Shown: piece after piece, positions 52,429-61,760 of the stretch
Layout: every line of letters starts with the position of its first letter
Position numbering within the stretch: position 1 is the stretch's first letter
From: an uncultured Bacteroidota bacterium
GTDB lineage: Bacteria; Bacteroidota; Bacteroidia; AKYH767-A; OLB10
DNA: 64,000 bases
NCBI GenBank assembly: GCA_900696575.1
Contig: CAADHD010000018.1
Span: 19,725-83,724 of the forward strand
Reading direction: 5' to 3'
Made by a program: the position numbers and the translations under genes
Notes under the pieces: generated by a model
What the model was told of the DNA's origin: nothing
Databases searched by the model: none
Seen by the model: only the letters and a program-made list of their open reading frames with translations

Positions 52429-55400
52429 TTATTTAAAAAGCCAGGCCCCCATGAGCGCAAGCAGTTGTTCAGTATTAACAGGTTTTGACATATAATCAGA
52501 GGCTCCGGCATCAAGGCATTTTTGGCGGTCATCTTTCATGGCTTTTGCAGTCAGGGCTATGATTGGCAACTCCCCGTATGCTTGTGTTTTTCTGATTTCC
52601 CGAATGGCCGTATAACCATCCATTACCGGCATCATAATATCCATCAGTATTAAATCAAAACTATTACCGGAGTTGAGTAAATCAAGAGCCTGCTGTCCAT
52701 CATAGGCTGTTGAAATTTCTATTCCTTCACCTTCAAGTACGGCTGTCAATGAATAGATATTCCGCATATCATCATCAACAATCAGTACTTTTTTTCCTTT
52801 TAATGCGCTGTGTAAAACATCGGCATTATTAACCGTAAGCACTTTTGTAACTACAGTTTCGGCTTTTTCCATAATAGCGTTGGCAGAAATTTTATGCTCT
52901 GACACCATGGAATTGACGGGATTAATCTCATTGTTGAGATTAAAAATCTTCAGGATGTCGGCTTTTTCGGCAGGCTTTGTTAAGTAGCCGCTTGCCCCCA
53001 TTTGAAGTCCAAGCGCTTTTTTATCCATACCCGAAATAATATACACAGGAAGATTCGACACGGCAGGATCTGATTTAATTTTTTTAAGGATATTCCAGCC
53101 ATCAATAACCGGTAATTGAAGATCGAGAATTATTCGTTGAGGCTTAAAATGATGAATTAGCTGAATGCCGCGCTCACCTTGTAGAGCGCAAATACACTTA
53201 AACCCACATTCATGCGCAATTTCCATCAGCATTTTTACGAAAGGAATATCATCCTCAATAATCACTACCGTATTATCGCCCGGAGAAACCATGAGTCTGT
53301 CATCCGGAATTTCATTTTCATAGTATTCGGTGGCTTCGGGAAGAGCAGCCTGTGAAGGCGTTTCTGTCTTTTCGGGTGATTTATTTTTTTCATCAGCAGA
53401 TACTTTAATCTCGGCATTACAGGGTAAATAAATGGTAAAAGTGCTGCCCGAGCCTTCTACACTGTAGAGAGATAATTCACCACCCATCATCTGGCACAAT
53501 TCACGACTGATAGCCAGGCCTAATCCCGTGCCGCCATACTTTCGGCTGGTAGAACCATCGGCTTGCTGAAAAGCTTCAAAAACAAGTTTTTGCTTATCTT
53601 CAGGAATACCTATTCCTGTGTCGGACACTTTAATCGCAATTACGGAAGGACATTTATAAAGGGTATCGTTTTTAAATATAGCATCTTTTCCTGCAGGGCA
53701 TACACTAAGCGTTACTCTGCCTGATACCGGTGTGAATTTAAAGGCATTTGAAAGCAGGTTTTTAATAACCTGTTCAATTCTTATTTTGTCGGTATGGATA
53801 TTTTCAGGAAGCCCATCACTAAGCTCAACATGAAATTGAATTCCTTTATCTGCTGCTAGTACCGAGAACAGGGAATCCATATCCGTAATAATTTCATGGA
53901 TGGAAACAGCTTCAATATTAAACTCAAGTTTTCCTGCCTCGATTTTTGAAAGGTCAAGTATATCGTTGATCAGCACCAGCAAGTCGCTCCCTGATTTATG
54001 AATAACTTGTGCATGTTCAATTTGCTTTTCAGACAAGTTGCCGGATTTATTTTCTGCAAGCATTTTGGCGAGAATAAGAATACTGTTAAGCGGAGTTCTT
54101 AACTCGTGCGACATATTTGCCAGAAAATTTGATTTATACTGACTGCTTCTTTCCAGTTGTTGGGCTTTAAAAGACAATGCCTGCCTTGCATTTTCAACAG
54201 CCATATTTTGTTCCTGCAGCAGATGGGCTTTCATTTCAAGTTCCATATTCATCTGCTTCAGTTCTTCCTGCTGAATTTTCAGTTCTTCCTGAGAGAGTTC
54301 GAGTGCTTTTGATTTTCTGAGTAAATCTTCGTTTGCCCAGTTCAGTTCCTGTTTTTGTGCTGCTAATTCATCAGCCTGCTTCATGGTTTCTTCCAGTAGT
54401 TTTCGGGTCATCGTATTGGCCTGAACACTGAAAACAGCCATAGCAAGATGTTCTGAAATACGGGCAACCAATTCACTCAACATATTGCCGGGTTGCTGAA
54501 ACCCTGAGATTTCAAGAACTCCCAACTTTCTTCCTGACGAAATAAGCGGAACCATTTTTATCCAGGCCGGCTTAAACTCATGTAATCCGCTCCGGTTTAT
54601 AAACAAGGAGTCTTCCACTGCGTCAAGATTAATGGTTTCGCCCGAAGTAAAACATTGGCCAACGAGTCCCTGTTCTGCAGGAAGAGACAATCTGCAAGGC
54701 AGTCCTGTGCCTGAAGCATATCCACCGGCCATGATCAGAACATCACTGCCATCGGCTGATTTCTCATGAACAAAAACTGCCGCCTGTCCGGCCTTGCAAT
54801 AATGTATCAGCGATGAGCAGAAATCAGAAGAAAGCTGTTCAATGTTATCCGGATTTTTTTGAATGGCTGCCGTAAGTAAGGCAAGCCCTTCGGCTACCCA
54901 ATTGCGCGCCTGTTCGGCTTCATAAGTATGTTTAAGGCGTTCGCGCATTTCAAGTAATGCTTTCCCCTGCACATCATTTTCGCTCAATGGCTCAAATTCC
55001 GAATCAAAGTTTCCTTTTCCCACATTGCGCGCAAATTCTGAAGTATGTTTTATGCCTTCAAGCAGCAGGTTTAAAGCATCTAGAGTCTCTCCAACAGCAT
55101 TTTTTGGCCTTTTAAAATTAAGGTTTGGAAACTCTCCGCGGCTCATTTTTAAAATCGCTGACCTCATTTTCATTACCGGGCCAAGAATAGAAGAAGACAT
55201 AAAAAGAAAAACAGCCAGTATGGAAATAATGATCAAAGAAGACAACCCCATCACTACAACAAGTAATGCAGATAAAGTAATCATCATATTGTTCTGCGCT
55301 ATGGCCGTTTCATCCTGTTTGTCTCTTACTATGGCTTCCAGTTTTTGTACTACAGCTTCAGATGCAGGAATAATTTCAGTTTCAAGCATTTCTTCGGCAG

Positions 55401-55863
55401 TGAATTTTTTTACGGGATCCTGATAGTCGCTGAAATCAGTCAGTAAATTCATGACTTCGTTTTCGCGCGAAACCAATTGTTCAAATTCCGCGAAAACCTG
55501 CAGTAACGAGCCCTTATACTTCCGGTCGTTGCTGATGTCGGCCAATTCAATCAGCCTGCGTTTAACCCGGTGGTATGAACGCTGATTTAGTTCATCAATA
55601 GCCTCTTTTTCAGGACGGGAATTCTGTAAATAAATCCAGTTTGTTACATAGCTGCGAGATTTAATGGTTATAACATGCAACTCATGCAGCGCTTCGAGGG
55701 AAGGCCTTACTACTGAGTTGATATAATCATTTCGGTCGCGGTTTGTTACCGCCACCCATGAACTTATTACCGCATTGATTACAGCAATACCGATAACAAG
55801 GAAAAATACAGCATAAATTTTTCTGTCAAGTGTGATTCTGCGCGTTGTTTTTTTCTGATTCAT
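52429..55863 (-). CDS. Hybrid sensor histidine kinase with HAMP, GAF and two receivers
   Basis: 1144 residues: TM1 (about 13-33), a periplasmic four-helix-type sensor (34-190), TM2 (about 193-225), HAMP (about 220-280), GAF (about 335-470), long coiled coil (485-575, many Q/E heptads), HisKA with His about 586 (MSHELRTPLNSI), HATPase (NAFKF, GTGLGLAI), receiver 1 (Asp about 914, LDLQLPVIDG) and receiver 2 (Asp about 1075, LMDIMMPVMDG). No output domain. It resembles multi-receiver kinases feeding a phosphorelay. It is 9 bases downstream of the YfiR-like gene, whose product would act in the same periplasmic space as its sensor. Confidence 0.95.
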   Translation of the reverse strand: MNQKKTTRRITLDRKIYAVFFLVIGIAVINAVISSWVAVTNRDRNDYINSVVRPSLEALHELHVITIKSRSYVTNWIYLQNSRPEKEAIDELNQRSYHRVKRRLIELADISNDRKYKGSLLQVFAEFEQLVSRENEVMNLLTDFSDYQDPVKKFTAEEMLETEIIPASEAVVQKLEAIVRDKQDETAIAQNNMMITLSALLVVVMGLSSLIIISILAVFLFMSSSILGPVMKMRSAILKMSRGEFPNLNFKRPKNAVGETLDALNLLLEGIKHTSEFARNVGKGNFDSEFEPLSENDVQGKALLEMRERLKHTYEAEQARNWVAEGLALLTAAIQKNPDNIEQLSSDFCSSLIHYCKAGQAAVFVHEKSADGSDVLIMAGGYASGTGLPCRLSLPAEQGLVGQCFTSGETINLDAVEDSLFINRSGLHEFKPAWIKMVPLISSGRKLGVLEISGFQQPGNMLSELVARISEHLAMAVFSVQANTMTRKLLEETMKQADELAAQKQELNWANEDLLRKSKALELSQEELKIQQEELKQMNMELEMKAHLLQEQNMAVENARQALSFKAQQLERSSQYKSNFLANMSHELRTPLNSILILAKMLAENKSGNLSEKQIEHAQVIHKSGSDLLVLINDILDLSKIEAGKLEFNIEAVSIHEIITDMDSLFSVLAADKGIQFHVELSDGLPENIHTDKIRIEQVIKNLLSNAFKFTPVSGRVTLSVCPAGKDAIFKNDTLYKCPSVIAIKVSDTGIGIPEDKQKLVFEAFQQADGSTSRKYGGTGLGLAISRELCQMMGGELSLYSVEGSGSTFTIYLPCNAEIKVSADEKNKSPEKTETPSQAALPEATEYYENEIPDDRLMVSPGDNTVVIIEDDIPFVKMLMEIAHECGFKCICALQGERGIQLIHHFKPQRIILDLQLPVIDGWNILKKIKSDPAVSNLPVYIISGMDKKALGLQMGASGYLTKPAEKADILKIFNLNNEINPVNSMVSEHKISANAIMEKAETVVTKVLTVNNADVLHSALKGKKVLIVDDDMRNIYSLTAVLEGEGIEISTAYDGQQALDLLNSGNSFDLILMDIMMPVMDGYTAIREIRKTQAYGELPIIALTAKAMKDDRQKCLDAGASDYMSKPVNTEQLLALMGAWLFK

Positions 55864-55872
55864 AACTGATTT

Positions 55873-56406
55873 CTATTTAACAGGGGCGCCAAGACGGATT
55901 AGTTCTTTCGAAACATTTAGCCCGGATTTATAAATTGCCTGTTCATTTACTTCGAATGTCAGCCTGCCGTTATTTTCAATAATACTGATGGCCGCTCCTT
56001 TAGCAGCCATATCATTTCCTTCGGTTACTATTAACACATTCCTGCCATTCATCTCTTTGAGGAAGGGTTTCAATTGATATCCTTGCCGGGCAGGAATAAA
56101 AATCAGTTGACAATTTTGTGCATCGTCCGGTGATTGAACAGCAATCACTTCATACGTTTTCTCTTTTATCTTTTTGTTCTTAAGTATCTGCTGAAGCTTT
56201 TCAGACAGCTCAGGTTCGTTAACCACACCAATATGAATCTGTCCTGTACCATTCTCCGGCCAGTCAACATGTTTAGTGAAATTATAAATAAATAGCGATT
56301 TAAGGCTTATGCTGTCTAATTGAGGATTTGAAAACGAAATGAACAGAAATGAAATTATACCAAGCCATTGCGGGGCCTTTGTCTGCTTAAAACACTTTTT
56401 CCTCAT
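55873..56406 (-). CDS. YfiR-like periplasmic protein (DUF4154)
   Basis: 177 residues. A signal peptide (about 1-27) is followed by the DUF4154 pattern: LKSLFIYNFTKHVDWP, IHIGVVNEPELSEKL, CQLIFIPARQ, NVLIVTEGNDMAAKGAAISIIENNGRLTFEVN, and the final GLNVSKELIRLGAPV. In Pseudomonas YfiR holds the inner-membrane cyclase YfiN inactive; here a hybrid kinase follows in place of a cyclase, suggesting that the protein controls the kinase. The gene sits 24 bases after the TonB receptor gene. Confidence 0.85.
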   Translation of the reverse strand: MRKKCFKQTKAPQWLGIISFLFISFSNPQLDSISLKSLFIYNFTKHVDWPENGTGQIHIGVVNEPELSEKLQQILKNKKIKEKTYEVIAVQSPDDAQNCQLIFIPARQGYQLKPFLKEMNGRNVLIVTEGNDMAAKGAAISIIENNGRLTFEVNEQAIYKSGLNVSKELIRLGAPVK

Positions 56407-56430
56407 ACAGCAGGCTTGTTAGCGGAATTG

Positions 56431-58401
56431 TTATTTTATTTGATAGTTGATCATACAGACGAATTCTCTTCCCTTGCCCGGCAACGCACCATGATAACTT
56501 CTGTATGGCTGTACATAATAAACCGGCTGATCAAGTAAATTATTAATAGAAGCCGAAACGCTCCACCTTGCCGCTTTATCCGCCTGTATTTTAATGCCTG
56601 TATTTAAAACGTAAGATTCCCGGTAGGGTGTAAATACAGGCAAACCGGTATTATCAAACGAAGTGATGCCATATTTTTTTCCGTCAAAACGAAATAAAGA
56701 CCAAACAGAGGCTCTCTGTGTTATTTGAAAAGAATAATTCGCTGAAAACTGGTAAGGAGAAAACCCGAGCAGATAATTCTTTTGATTATCCACTTTATAT
56801 AGTTGATTATTGTTTGAATTTACAGGACGAGATACAGATGCCGAAACGGTTAATTTCGATGAAGGAAAATGATGGTTAAAACTAAGTTCTATGCCTTCTG
56901 TTCCGGCTTTGCCTTCATTAATGTATTTATCTTCAAAGGTTGTTTCATCGTAATAATAGGTAATTGGATCGCGGATGTATATGCGATAAATATTGGCAGC
57001 AAGCACTGAAAACGCTTTAATTGAAACTCCGGTTTCCATTTCCAGCACAGTTGCGTATTCAGGCCTGATGGAAGCATTGGCCAGCATATTCATAATGGAT
57101 GGATTTCGGTATGACTTGCTGGCAATTATTTTTGAATACCCCCAATTCCAGACTCTCGTTACCGCAATGCGCGGGACAAATGATGAGAAATGACGCGAGC
57201 TGTAACTGAACCTGGCCCCTGGTGAAAACGACCAGTAACGCAGTTTTGAAGTGGATTGAATAAATACAGCATTGTTTTGATGGGTAAAGCGGTTGTTATA
57301 TTCATCCAAATAATGATCAGCCCCTTCTGCAGACGTGGCAATTTCTGCCCAGCTTTCAATTCCGGCTGCTATTGAATGGTAATCGTTTAGCGACCACATT
57401 AAATGCGTTCCCGAACAAAACTTTTTAAGATGGATTACCTCATCCGGCTGTTCAGTTTTATTCTCATAAATCACAGACCATGGAGTTTGATGCTTAAAGC
57501 TTACAAAGGGGGTGAACTCAAGTTGCGGGGTTAGCTTAAAACTTTTTTTCAAATGTGCAGTTGTGCTTTTAAACCGAACGGAAGGAACAGAACCTGTTAT
57601 ATCAATATAGCCATCTTTTGATTGCAGCGAATAATCATCATAAAGCAGATTTAGTGTCCAGCCATTATGCCTGCTGTTTAAATAAATAGTTGTGTTTTCG
57701 ATTTCAGAGAAGTCTGCCATGTCAAAAGAATTGCCGTAGATGTCGTTATACAACTTTTCGCTTCTGATATCACGCGAAAAGCGACTGTAAATGGAAAAAC
57801 CCGAACGCTGGTTTCCTTCTGAAACAACAACCGACCCCGACCTTTCGGCCAGGCTCGTTCCGGCTACTGAAAGAGCGCTACTTAAATTAATAGCCTGACC
57901 TTTTGTTGAGTTTTTTGAGATCATGTTTATAACCGTAAGTGCCGCAGTGCCACCATACATAACAGATCCGGGCCCCCGTATGACCTCAATTTTTTCTATA
58001 TTATCAAGAGAGTAATGGTTTCCAAACTGCGTATTGGCGTATAAATCTTCATTCAGTTCAATACCATCCAGCATGATTAAAGCTTTACCCTCATGTGCCC
58101 AGTTATTCCTGATGCCGATTCCCACAACACCCAGCACATCGCACCCAAAGGATACTCCGGGAATGAGGTTGCTTATGTCTGTAAGGTACCGGAGGCCAAA
58201 TCGAGTAATATCCTCTCGTGTTATCACAGTAATAATGGCAGGCGACTCACTTATGGTCATTTCTTTTATGGAAGCAACGGCAACCGGAGTATTCATAAGC
58301 GACTGTAAATCATCAGCAACCGGAGCATCAGGGGCAACCTGTTGAGCCAAAGTGAGTAATGGCAAGGCGGCCATTAAGACGAAAAGACTTCTCAGCAGCA
58401 T
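56431..58401 (-). CDS. TonB-dependent outer-membrane receptor
   Basis: 656 residues. Signal peptide (about 20), then a short DLQSLMNTPVAVASIKEMTISESPA-type region (split here at the motif DLQSLMNTPV) and the plug domain (VITREDITRFG, LIPGVSFG, EKIEVIRGPGSVMYGGTAA), then a beta-barrel ending NNLLDQPVYYVQPYRSYHGALPG and CMINYQIK. The N-terminal segment resembles receptors found beside YfiR-like genes rather than SusC. Ligand unknown. First gene of the four- or five-gene operon; ligand binding could be reported to YfiR and the kinase. Confidence 0.93.
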   Translation of the reverse strand: MLLRSLFVLMAALPLLTLAQQVAPDAPVADDLQSLMNTPVAVASIKEMTISESPAIITVITREDITRFGLRYLTDISNLIPGVSFGCDVLGVVGIGIRNNWAHEGKALIMLDGIELNEDLYANTQFGNHYSLDNIEKIEVIRGPGSVMYGGTAALTVINMISKNSTKGQAINLSSALSVAGTSLAERSGSVVVSEGNQRSGFSIYSRFSRDIRSEKLYNDIYGNSFDMADFSEIENTTIYLNSRHNGWTLNLLYDDYSLQSKDGYIDITGSVPSVRFKSTTAHLKKSFKLTPQLEFTPFVSFKHQTPWSVIYENKTEQPDEVIHLKKFCSGTHLMWSLNDYHSIAAGIESWAEIATSAEGADHYLDEYNNRFTHQNNAVFIQSTSKLRYWSFSPGARFSYSSRHFSSFVPRIAVTRVWNWGYSKIIASKSYRNPSIMNMLANASIRPEYATVLEMETGVSIKAFSVLAANIYRIYIRDPITYYYDETTFEDKYINEGKAGTEGIELSFNHHFPSSKLTVSASVSRPVNSNNNQLYKVDNQKNYLLGFSPYQFSANYSFQITQRASVWSLFRFDGKKYGITSFDNTGLPVFTPYRESYVLNTGIKIQADKAARWSVSASINNLLDQPVYYVQPYRSYHGALPGKGREFVCMINYQIK

Positions 58402-58526
58402 GGGAAATGGTTTTTAATGCCTGCTGATACGTCTGTCCTTCCATTTGGTTCTAAAAAAACAACTACTTACCTCCTCCTTCATACAAGTTCTAAAAAATCA
58501 TGTACGTTTGTTTGCTTTTTTTAATT

Positions 58527-60239
58527 ATGAAATGGACCCTTAAGCCGCAGCAAACCAATGAGTTGCTTATAAAAAGGCTTTCGGCTGAGCTGAATGTAAG
58601 CATGCTGGTCGCTTCGCTGTTGGTTAACCGTGGAATCAAAACATTTAACGAAGCAAAAATCTTTTTCAGGCCGCAGCTTACTATGCTTCATGACCCGTTT
58701 TTGATGAAGGATATGGATAAAGCGGTGGTGCGACTAAATGAGGCTATTAACAATAAAGAAAAAGTGTTGATTTATGGCGACTATGATGTGGATGGGACTA
58801 CGGCCGTTTCGCTTGTCTATATGTTTCTCAAAAACTTTTACAGTGAAGTTGACTTTTATATACCAGACCGCTATAGCGAAGGCTATGGGATTTCTTTTAA
58901 AGGAATTGACTTTGCTTCAGAGAATGGATTTACACTTATTGTTGCCCTTGATTGCGGAATCAAATCTTTTGATAAAGTTGAATATGCAAAAACCAAAGGC
59001 ATAGATTTTATAATTTGTGATCATCACCGGCCAGACAACACTATTCCAAACGCGTCAGCAGTGCTTGACCCGAAACGGGAGGATTGCACCTATCCTTATG
59101 ACGAATTACCCGGCTGTGCCATTGGCTTCAAGTTTATGCAGGCATTTGCCCTAAGCAACAAATACAGTACAGATATTCTGTATTCCTATCTTGATCTGGT
59201 TGCCATTGCTATTGCTGCCGATATAGTTCCCATTACAGGCGAAAACAGAATTTTGGCTTATTATGGTCTGAAATTGTTGAATGATCAGAAACGGCCGGGC
59301 ATTCAGGCTATTATTGAAAAAAGCGGGGTAAGCAGGCAGCTTAATGTTACCGATGTGGTATTTATGATTGCCCCGCGCATCAATGCTGCCGGAAGAATGA
59401 AAAGCGGTAAAGATGCCGTTAAGTTGCTGATTGCAGCTACCAAAGAAGAAGCCCTTGAACACAGCGGAACTCTTGAATCGCATAACCGTGACCGCAAGGA
59501 CATGGATAAAACCACCACCGACCAAGCCATTGAAATTATTAACGGCAACAGCAGCTACGTCTCCAGAAAATCTACGGTTGTATATCATCCCGACTGGCAT
59601 AAAGGAGTAATCGGCATTGTTGCTTCGCGGTTGATTGACAAACATTTTTACCGGCCAACGATTGTACTCACCAATTCCAACGGGAAAGTAGCCGGATCGG
59701 CACGTTCGGTAAAAGATTTTGATGTTTACAGCGCTATTGAAAAATGCAGCGACCTGCTCGAACAATTCGGAGGACATATGTATGCTGCCGGATTAACCCT
59801 CAGCCCTGAGAATGTAGAAGCGTTTATTGAGAAGTTTGAAGAAGCGGTTTCTTCCTCCATTCAACCTTATATGCTCGAAAAGGAAATAGAGATTGATGCC
59901 GAGATCACTTTTAGCGAAATCACCGATAGCATGCTTCGAATTATAAAACAGTTTGAACCTTTCGGACCGGGCAATCTTGCACCCATGTTTGCCACCCACC
60001 ACGTGTTCGTTCAGGATAATTACCGGGCACGCATAGTTGGGACCAACCATCTTAAGCTCTCGGTTACACAAAAGGGATTTAAAAACGAACTGGCAGCGAT
60101 AGCTTTCAACTTAGGCGAAAATCTGTCAAAAATTTCAGGGCGCAACCCGTTCAGTATATGTTATCACATTGAAGAGAACGACTTTAATAATCAGAAAACC
60201 ATTCAGCTCAATGTGAAAGACATGATTTGCAGCGCATGA
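58527..60239 (+). CDS. recJ: Single-stranded-DNA-specific exonuclease RecJ
   Basis: 570 residues, a 5'-3' exonuclease of recombination and mismatch repair. DHH phosphoesterase motifs: IYGDYDVDGTTAV, ALDCGIKS, ICDHHRPD, SYLDLVAIAIAADIVPI and, in DHHA1, GGHMYAAGLTL. The OB-like end (NQKTIQLNVKDMI) is present. The start MKWTLKPQ (58527) follows family practice; the frame opens at 58500. The pnuC gene overlaps its stop (ATGA). Confidence 0.95.
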   Translation: MKWTLKPQQTNELLIKRLSAELNVSMLVASLLVNRGIKTFNEAKIFFRPQLTMLHDPFLMKDMDKAVVRLNEAINNKEKVLIYGDYDVDGTTAVSLVYMFLKNFYSEVDFYIPDRYSEGYGISFKGIDFASENGFTLIVALDCGIKSFDKVEYAKTKGIDFIICDHHRPDNTIPNASAVLDPKREDCTYPYDELPGCAIGFKFMQAFALSNKYSTDILYSYLDLVAIAIAADIVPITGENRILAYYGLKLLNDQKRPGIQAIIEKSGVSRQLNVTDVVFMIAPRINAAGRMKSGKDAVKLLIAATKEEALEHSGTLESHNRDRKDMDKTTTDQAIEIINGNSSYVSRKSTVVYHPDWHKGVIGIVASRLIDKHFYRPTIVLTNSNGKVAGSARSVKDFDVYSAIEKCSDLLEQFGGHMYAAGLTLSPENVEAFIEKFEEAVSSSIQPYMLEKEIEIDAEITFSEITDSMLRIIKQFEPFGPGNLAPMFATHHVFVQDNYRARIVGTNHLKLSVTQKGFKNELAAIAFNLGENLSKISGRNPFSICYHIEENDFNNQKTIQLNVKDMICSA

Positions 60240-60820
60240 CTTTTTTCCGATGGCTTGAAATTACAGGCTTTCTTTTCGGAATAGCCGGAGTATGGCTCAC
60301 TATCCGGAAAAGCATCTGGTGTTTTCCGGCAGGCATTGTGAATGTATTGATTACCGCGTACCTCGTTTTCGATAAAAAACTATTTGCCGATACCCTTCAG
60401 CAATTAGTTTATTTTGTGTTGTTGGTTACCGGCTGGATTTTTTGGCTGACCAAAAAGAAAGAACAGCAGGAAATTAAAATTGAAACCACACATAAAAAGG
60501 AGTACCTCGTAATGATTCCTGTTTTTCTGGCAGGTTCTTTTTTGATGGGATGGATATTGAATAACTACAGTACAGCCTCATTGCCGTATGCCGATTCGCT
60601 GGCTACGGTTTTATGTTTCATTGCACAATGGATGATTGCCAAACGCAAAATCGAAAACTGGATTTTGTGGATGGCATCCAATCCTGCATACATTGTTATT
60701 TACCTTATTAAAGAAATGCCGTTGTATGCTGTATTAAGCGGAGTATATTTCCTGATGGCGGTTGCGGGGTACCTTGAATGGAAAAAAATGTTGAAAGAGC
60801 AGCATGAAAACAGGGATTAA
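60236..60820 (+). CDS. pnuC: Nicotinamide riboside transporter PnuC
   Basis: 194 residues, about seven transmembrane helices of the PnuC family. Typical segments: EITGFLFGIAGVWLTIRKSIWCFPAGIVNV, and near the end ENWILWMASNPAYIVIYL (NxxW-type substrate motif). It imports nicotinamide riboside, pulled by phosphorylation inside the cell. I chose 60236, an ATG overlapping the recJ stop, over 60227 (nine bases earlier). It overlaps the kinase gene by 17 bases. Confidence 0.93.
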   Translation: MTFFRWLEITGFLFGIAGVWLTIRKSIWCFPAGIVNVLITAYLVFDKKLFADTLQQLVYFVLLVTGWIFWLTKKKEQQEIKIETTHKKEYLVMIPVFLAGSFLMGWILNNYSTASLPYADSLATVLCFIAQWMIAKRKIENWILWMASNPAYIVIYLIKEMPLYAVLSGVYFLMAVAGYLEWKKMLKEQHENRD

Positions 60821-61334
60821 GAAAATAGCTGTTCTCGGCCCCGAATCTTCGGGCAAAACAGAATTATGCATGGGCCTTGCGGCTCATTACAATACTGTTT
60901 ATGTGATGGAGTTTGCACGCAGCTACCTTCCCGGTCTTGGCCGGCCATATACAGCCGATGATTTGCTTTTCATCGCGCAAAACCAACTGCAATCAGAGAA
61001 GGAGGCATTGTTAAATGCTCATAAACTTCTTTTCTGCGATACCGAACTTATCAACCTGAAACAATGGTGTTTGCACAAATTCGGATTCTGCCATAAGCTT
61101 ATTGAAGAAGAGCTGAACAGAAAACCTTATGATTTTTATTTACTTACCGCACCCGATCTGCCATGGATATACGATCCGCTGCGCGAAAACCCCGACAAAG
61201 GCAATTACTTTTATCTTGTTTATAAAAATGAAATTGAGCGCTCCGGATTTCCTTATGCAATAGTAAGCGGTGAAGGAAGCCTAAGAATTGCCTGTGCCAT
61301 CAAAGCGGTTGAAAGTTTTTTAAGTCGAACATAA
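60804..61334 (+). CDS. NadR-type nicotinamide riboside kinase
   Basis: 176 residues of the NadR C-terminal kinase family. Walker A is GPESSGKTEL, then MEFARSYLPGLGRPY, CDTELINLKQWC and PDLPWIYDPLRENPD, all typical of the riboside kinase domain. The N-terminal repressor and NMN adenylyltransferase domains of full NadR are absent, so it would only phosphorylate nicotinamide riboside to NMN. Overlap with pnuC fits a riboside uptake-and-trap unit. Confidence 0.88.
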   Translation: MKTGIKKIAVLGPESSGKTELCMGLAAHYNTVYVMEFARSYLPGLGRPYTADDLLFIAQNQLQSEKEALLNAHKLLFCDTELINLKQWCLHKFGFCHKLIEEELNRKPYDFYLLTAPDLPWIYDPLRENPDKGNYFYLVYKNEIERSGFPYAIVSGEGSLRIACAIKAVESFLSRT

Positions 61335-61760
61335 TCTTCCGTTTTCCAAAGCAATTTCTTGCCTGTCGTACGGAATTTCAACTAAAACAAATCATGTATC
61401 GGAAAGAAAAATTTTCTTCAACTGCGGCCGCTGCTGGTCATTAATCCGAAAGAATTTTACAATTCATAAATTTCGGCATCAACAAAAAAGCAACATACGT
61501 ATAGCACCACCAGCAGAAAAATTATTTTGATATTCATCCTGATTTTTGTTGCAACAACCTGCTCCGTCTGTAATTCTCCTCTGAAAATTTCAAAGAACTC
61601 AAAAACATTTTTTTTTGAATACTGTCTGAAAGAAAAAAAAATCACTAACAGGTCATTAACAATTTTTTGTTGAAAATTAGTCATGCACATAATTTTGTGA
61701 AAAAATTATTGTGCTGATATTTCGCTCTGGAAACAGAAAGTTAATTAAACGAAACATTTG
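61335..61760. other. AT-rich region upstream of the oxoamine synthase
   Basis: 426 bases without a convincing gene. A minus-strand frame at 61457-61690 is Phe/Lys-biased and is probably chance, although its last 26 codons from the ATG at 61537 could encode a single-helix micropeptide (MNIKIIFLLVVLY...). A hairpin with an A/T stem lies at 61685-61714. There is no strong -7 element by eye. Confidence 0.4.
61685..61714 (+). repeat. A/T-rich inverted repeat before the oxoamine synthase gene
   Basis: GCACATAATTTT pairs with AAAATTATTGTGC apart from one bulged base, with a short GTGAA loop. It lies 47 bases before the start codon, which is a suitable place for an operator or for an mRNA hairpin in the leader. 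Confidence 0.4.

Noticed and set aside
61457..61690. A 77-codon minus-strand frame between the NadR-type kinase and the oxoamine synthase
   Set aside because: Composition is biased by AT-rich DNA, with no homology; only a 26-codon hydrophobic tail looks remotely protein-like, which is too weak to annotate.
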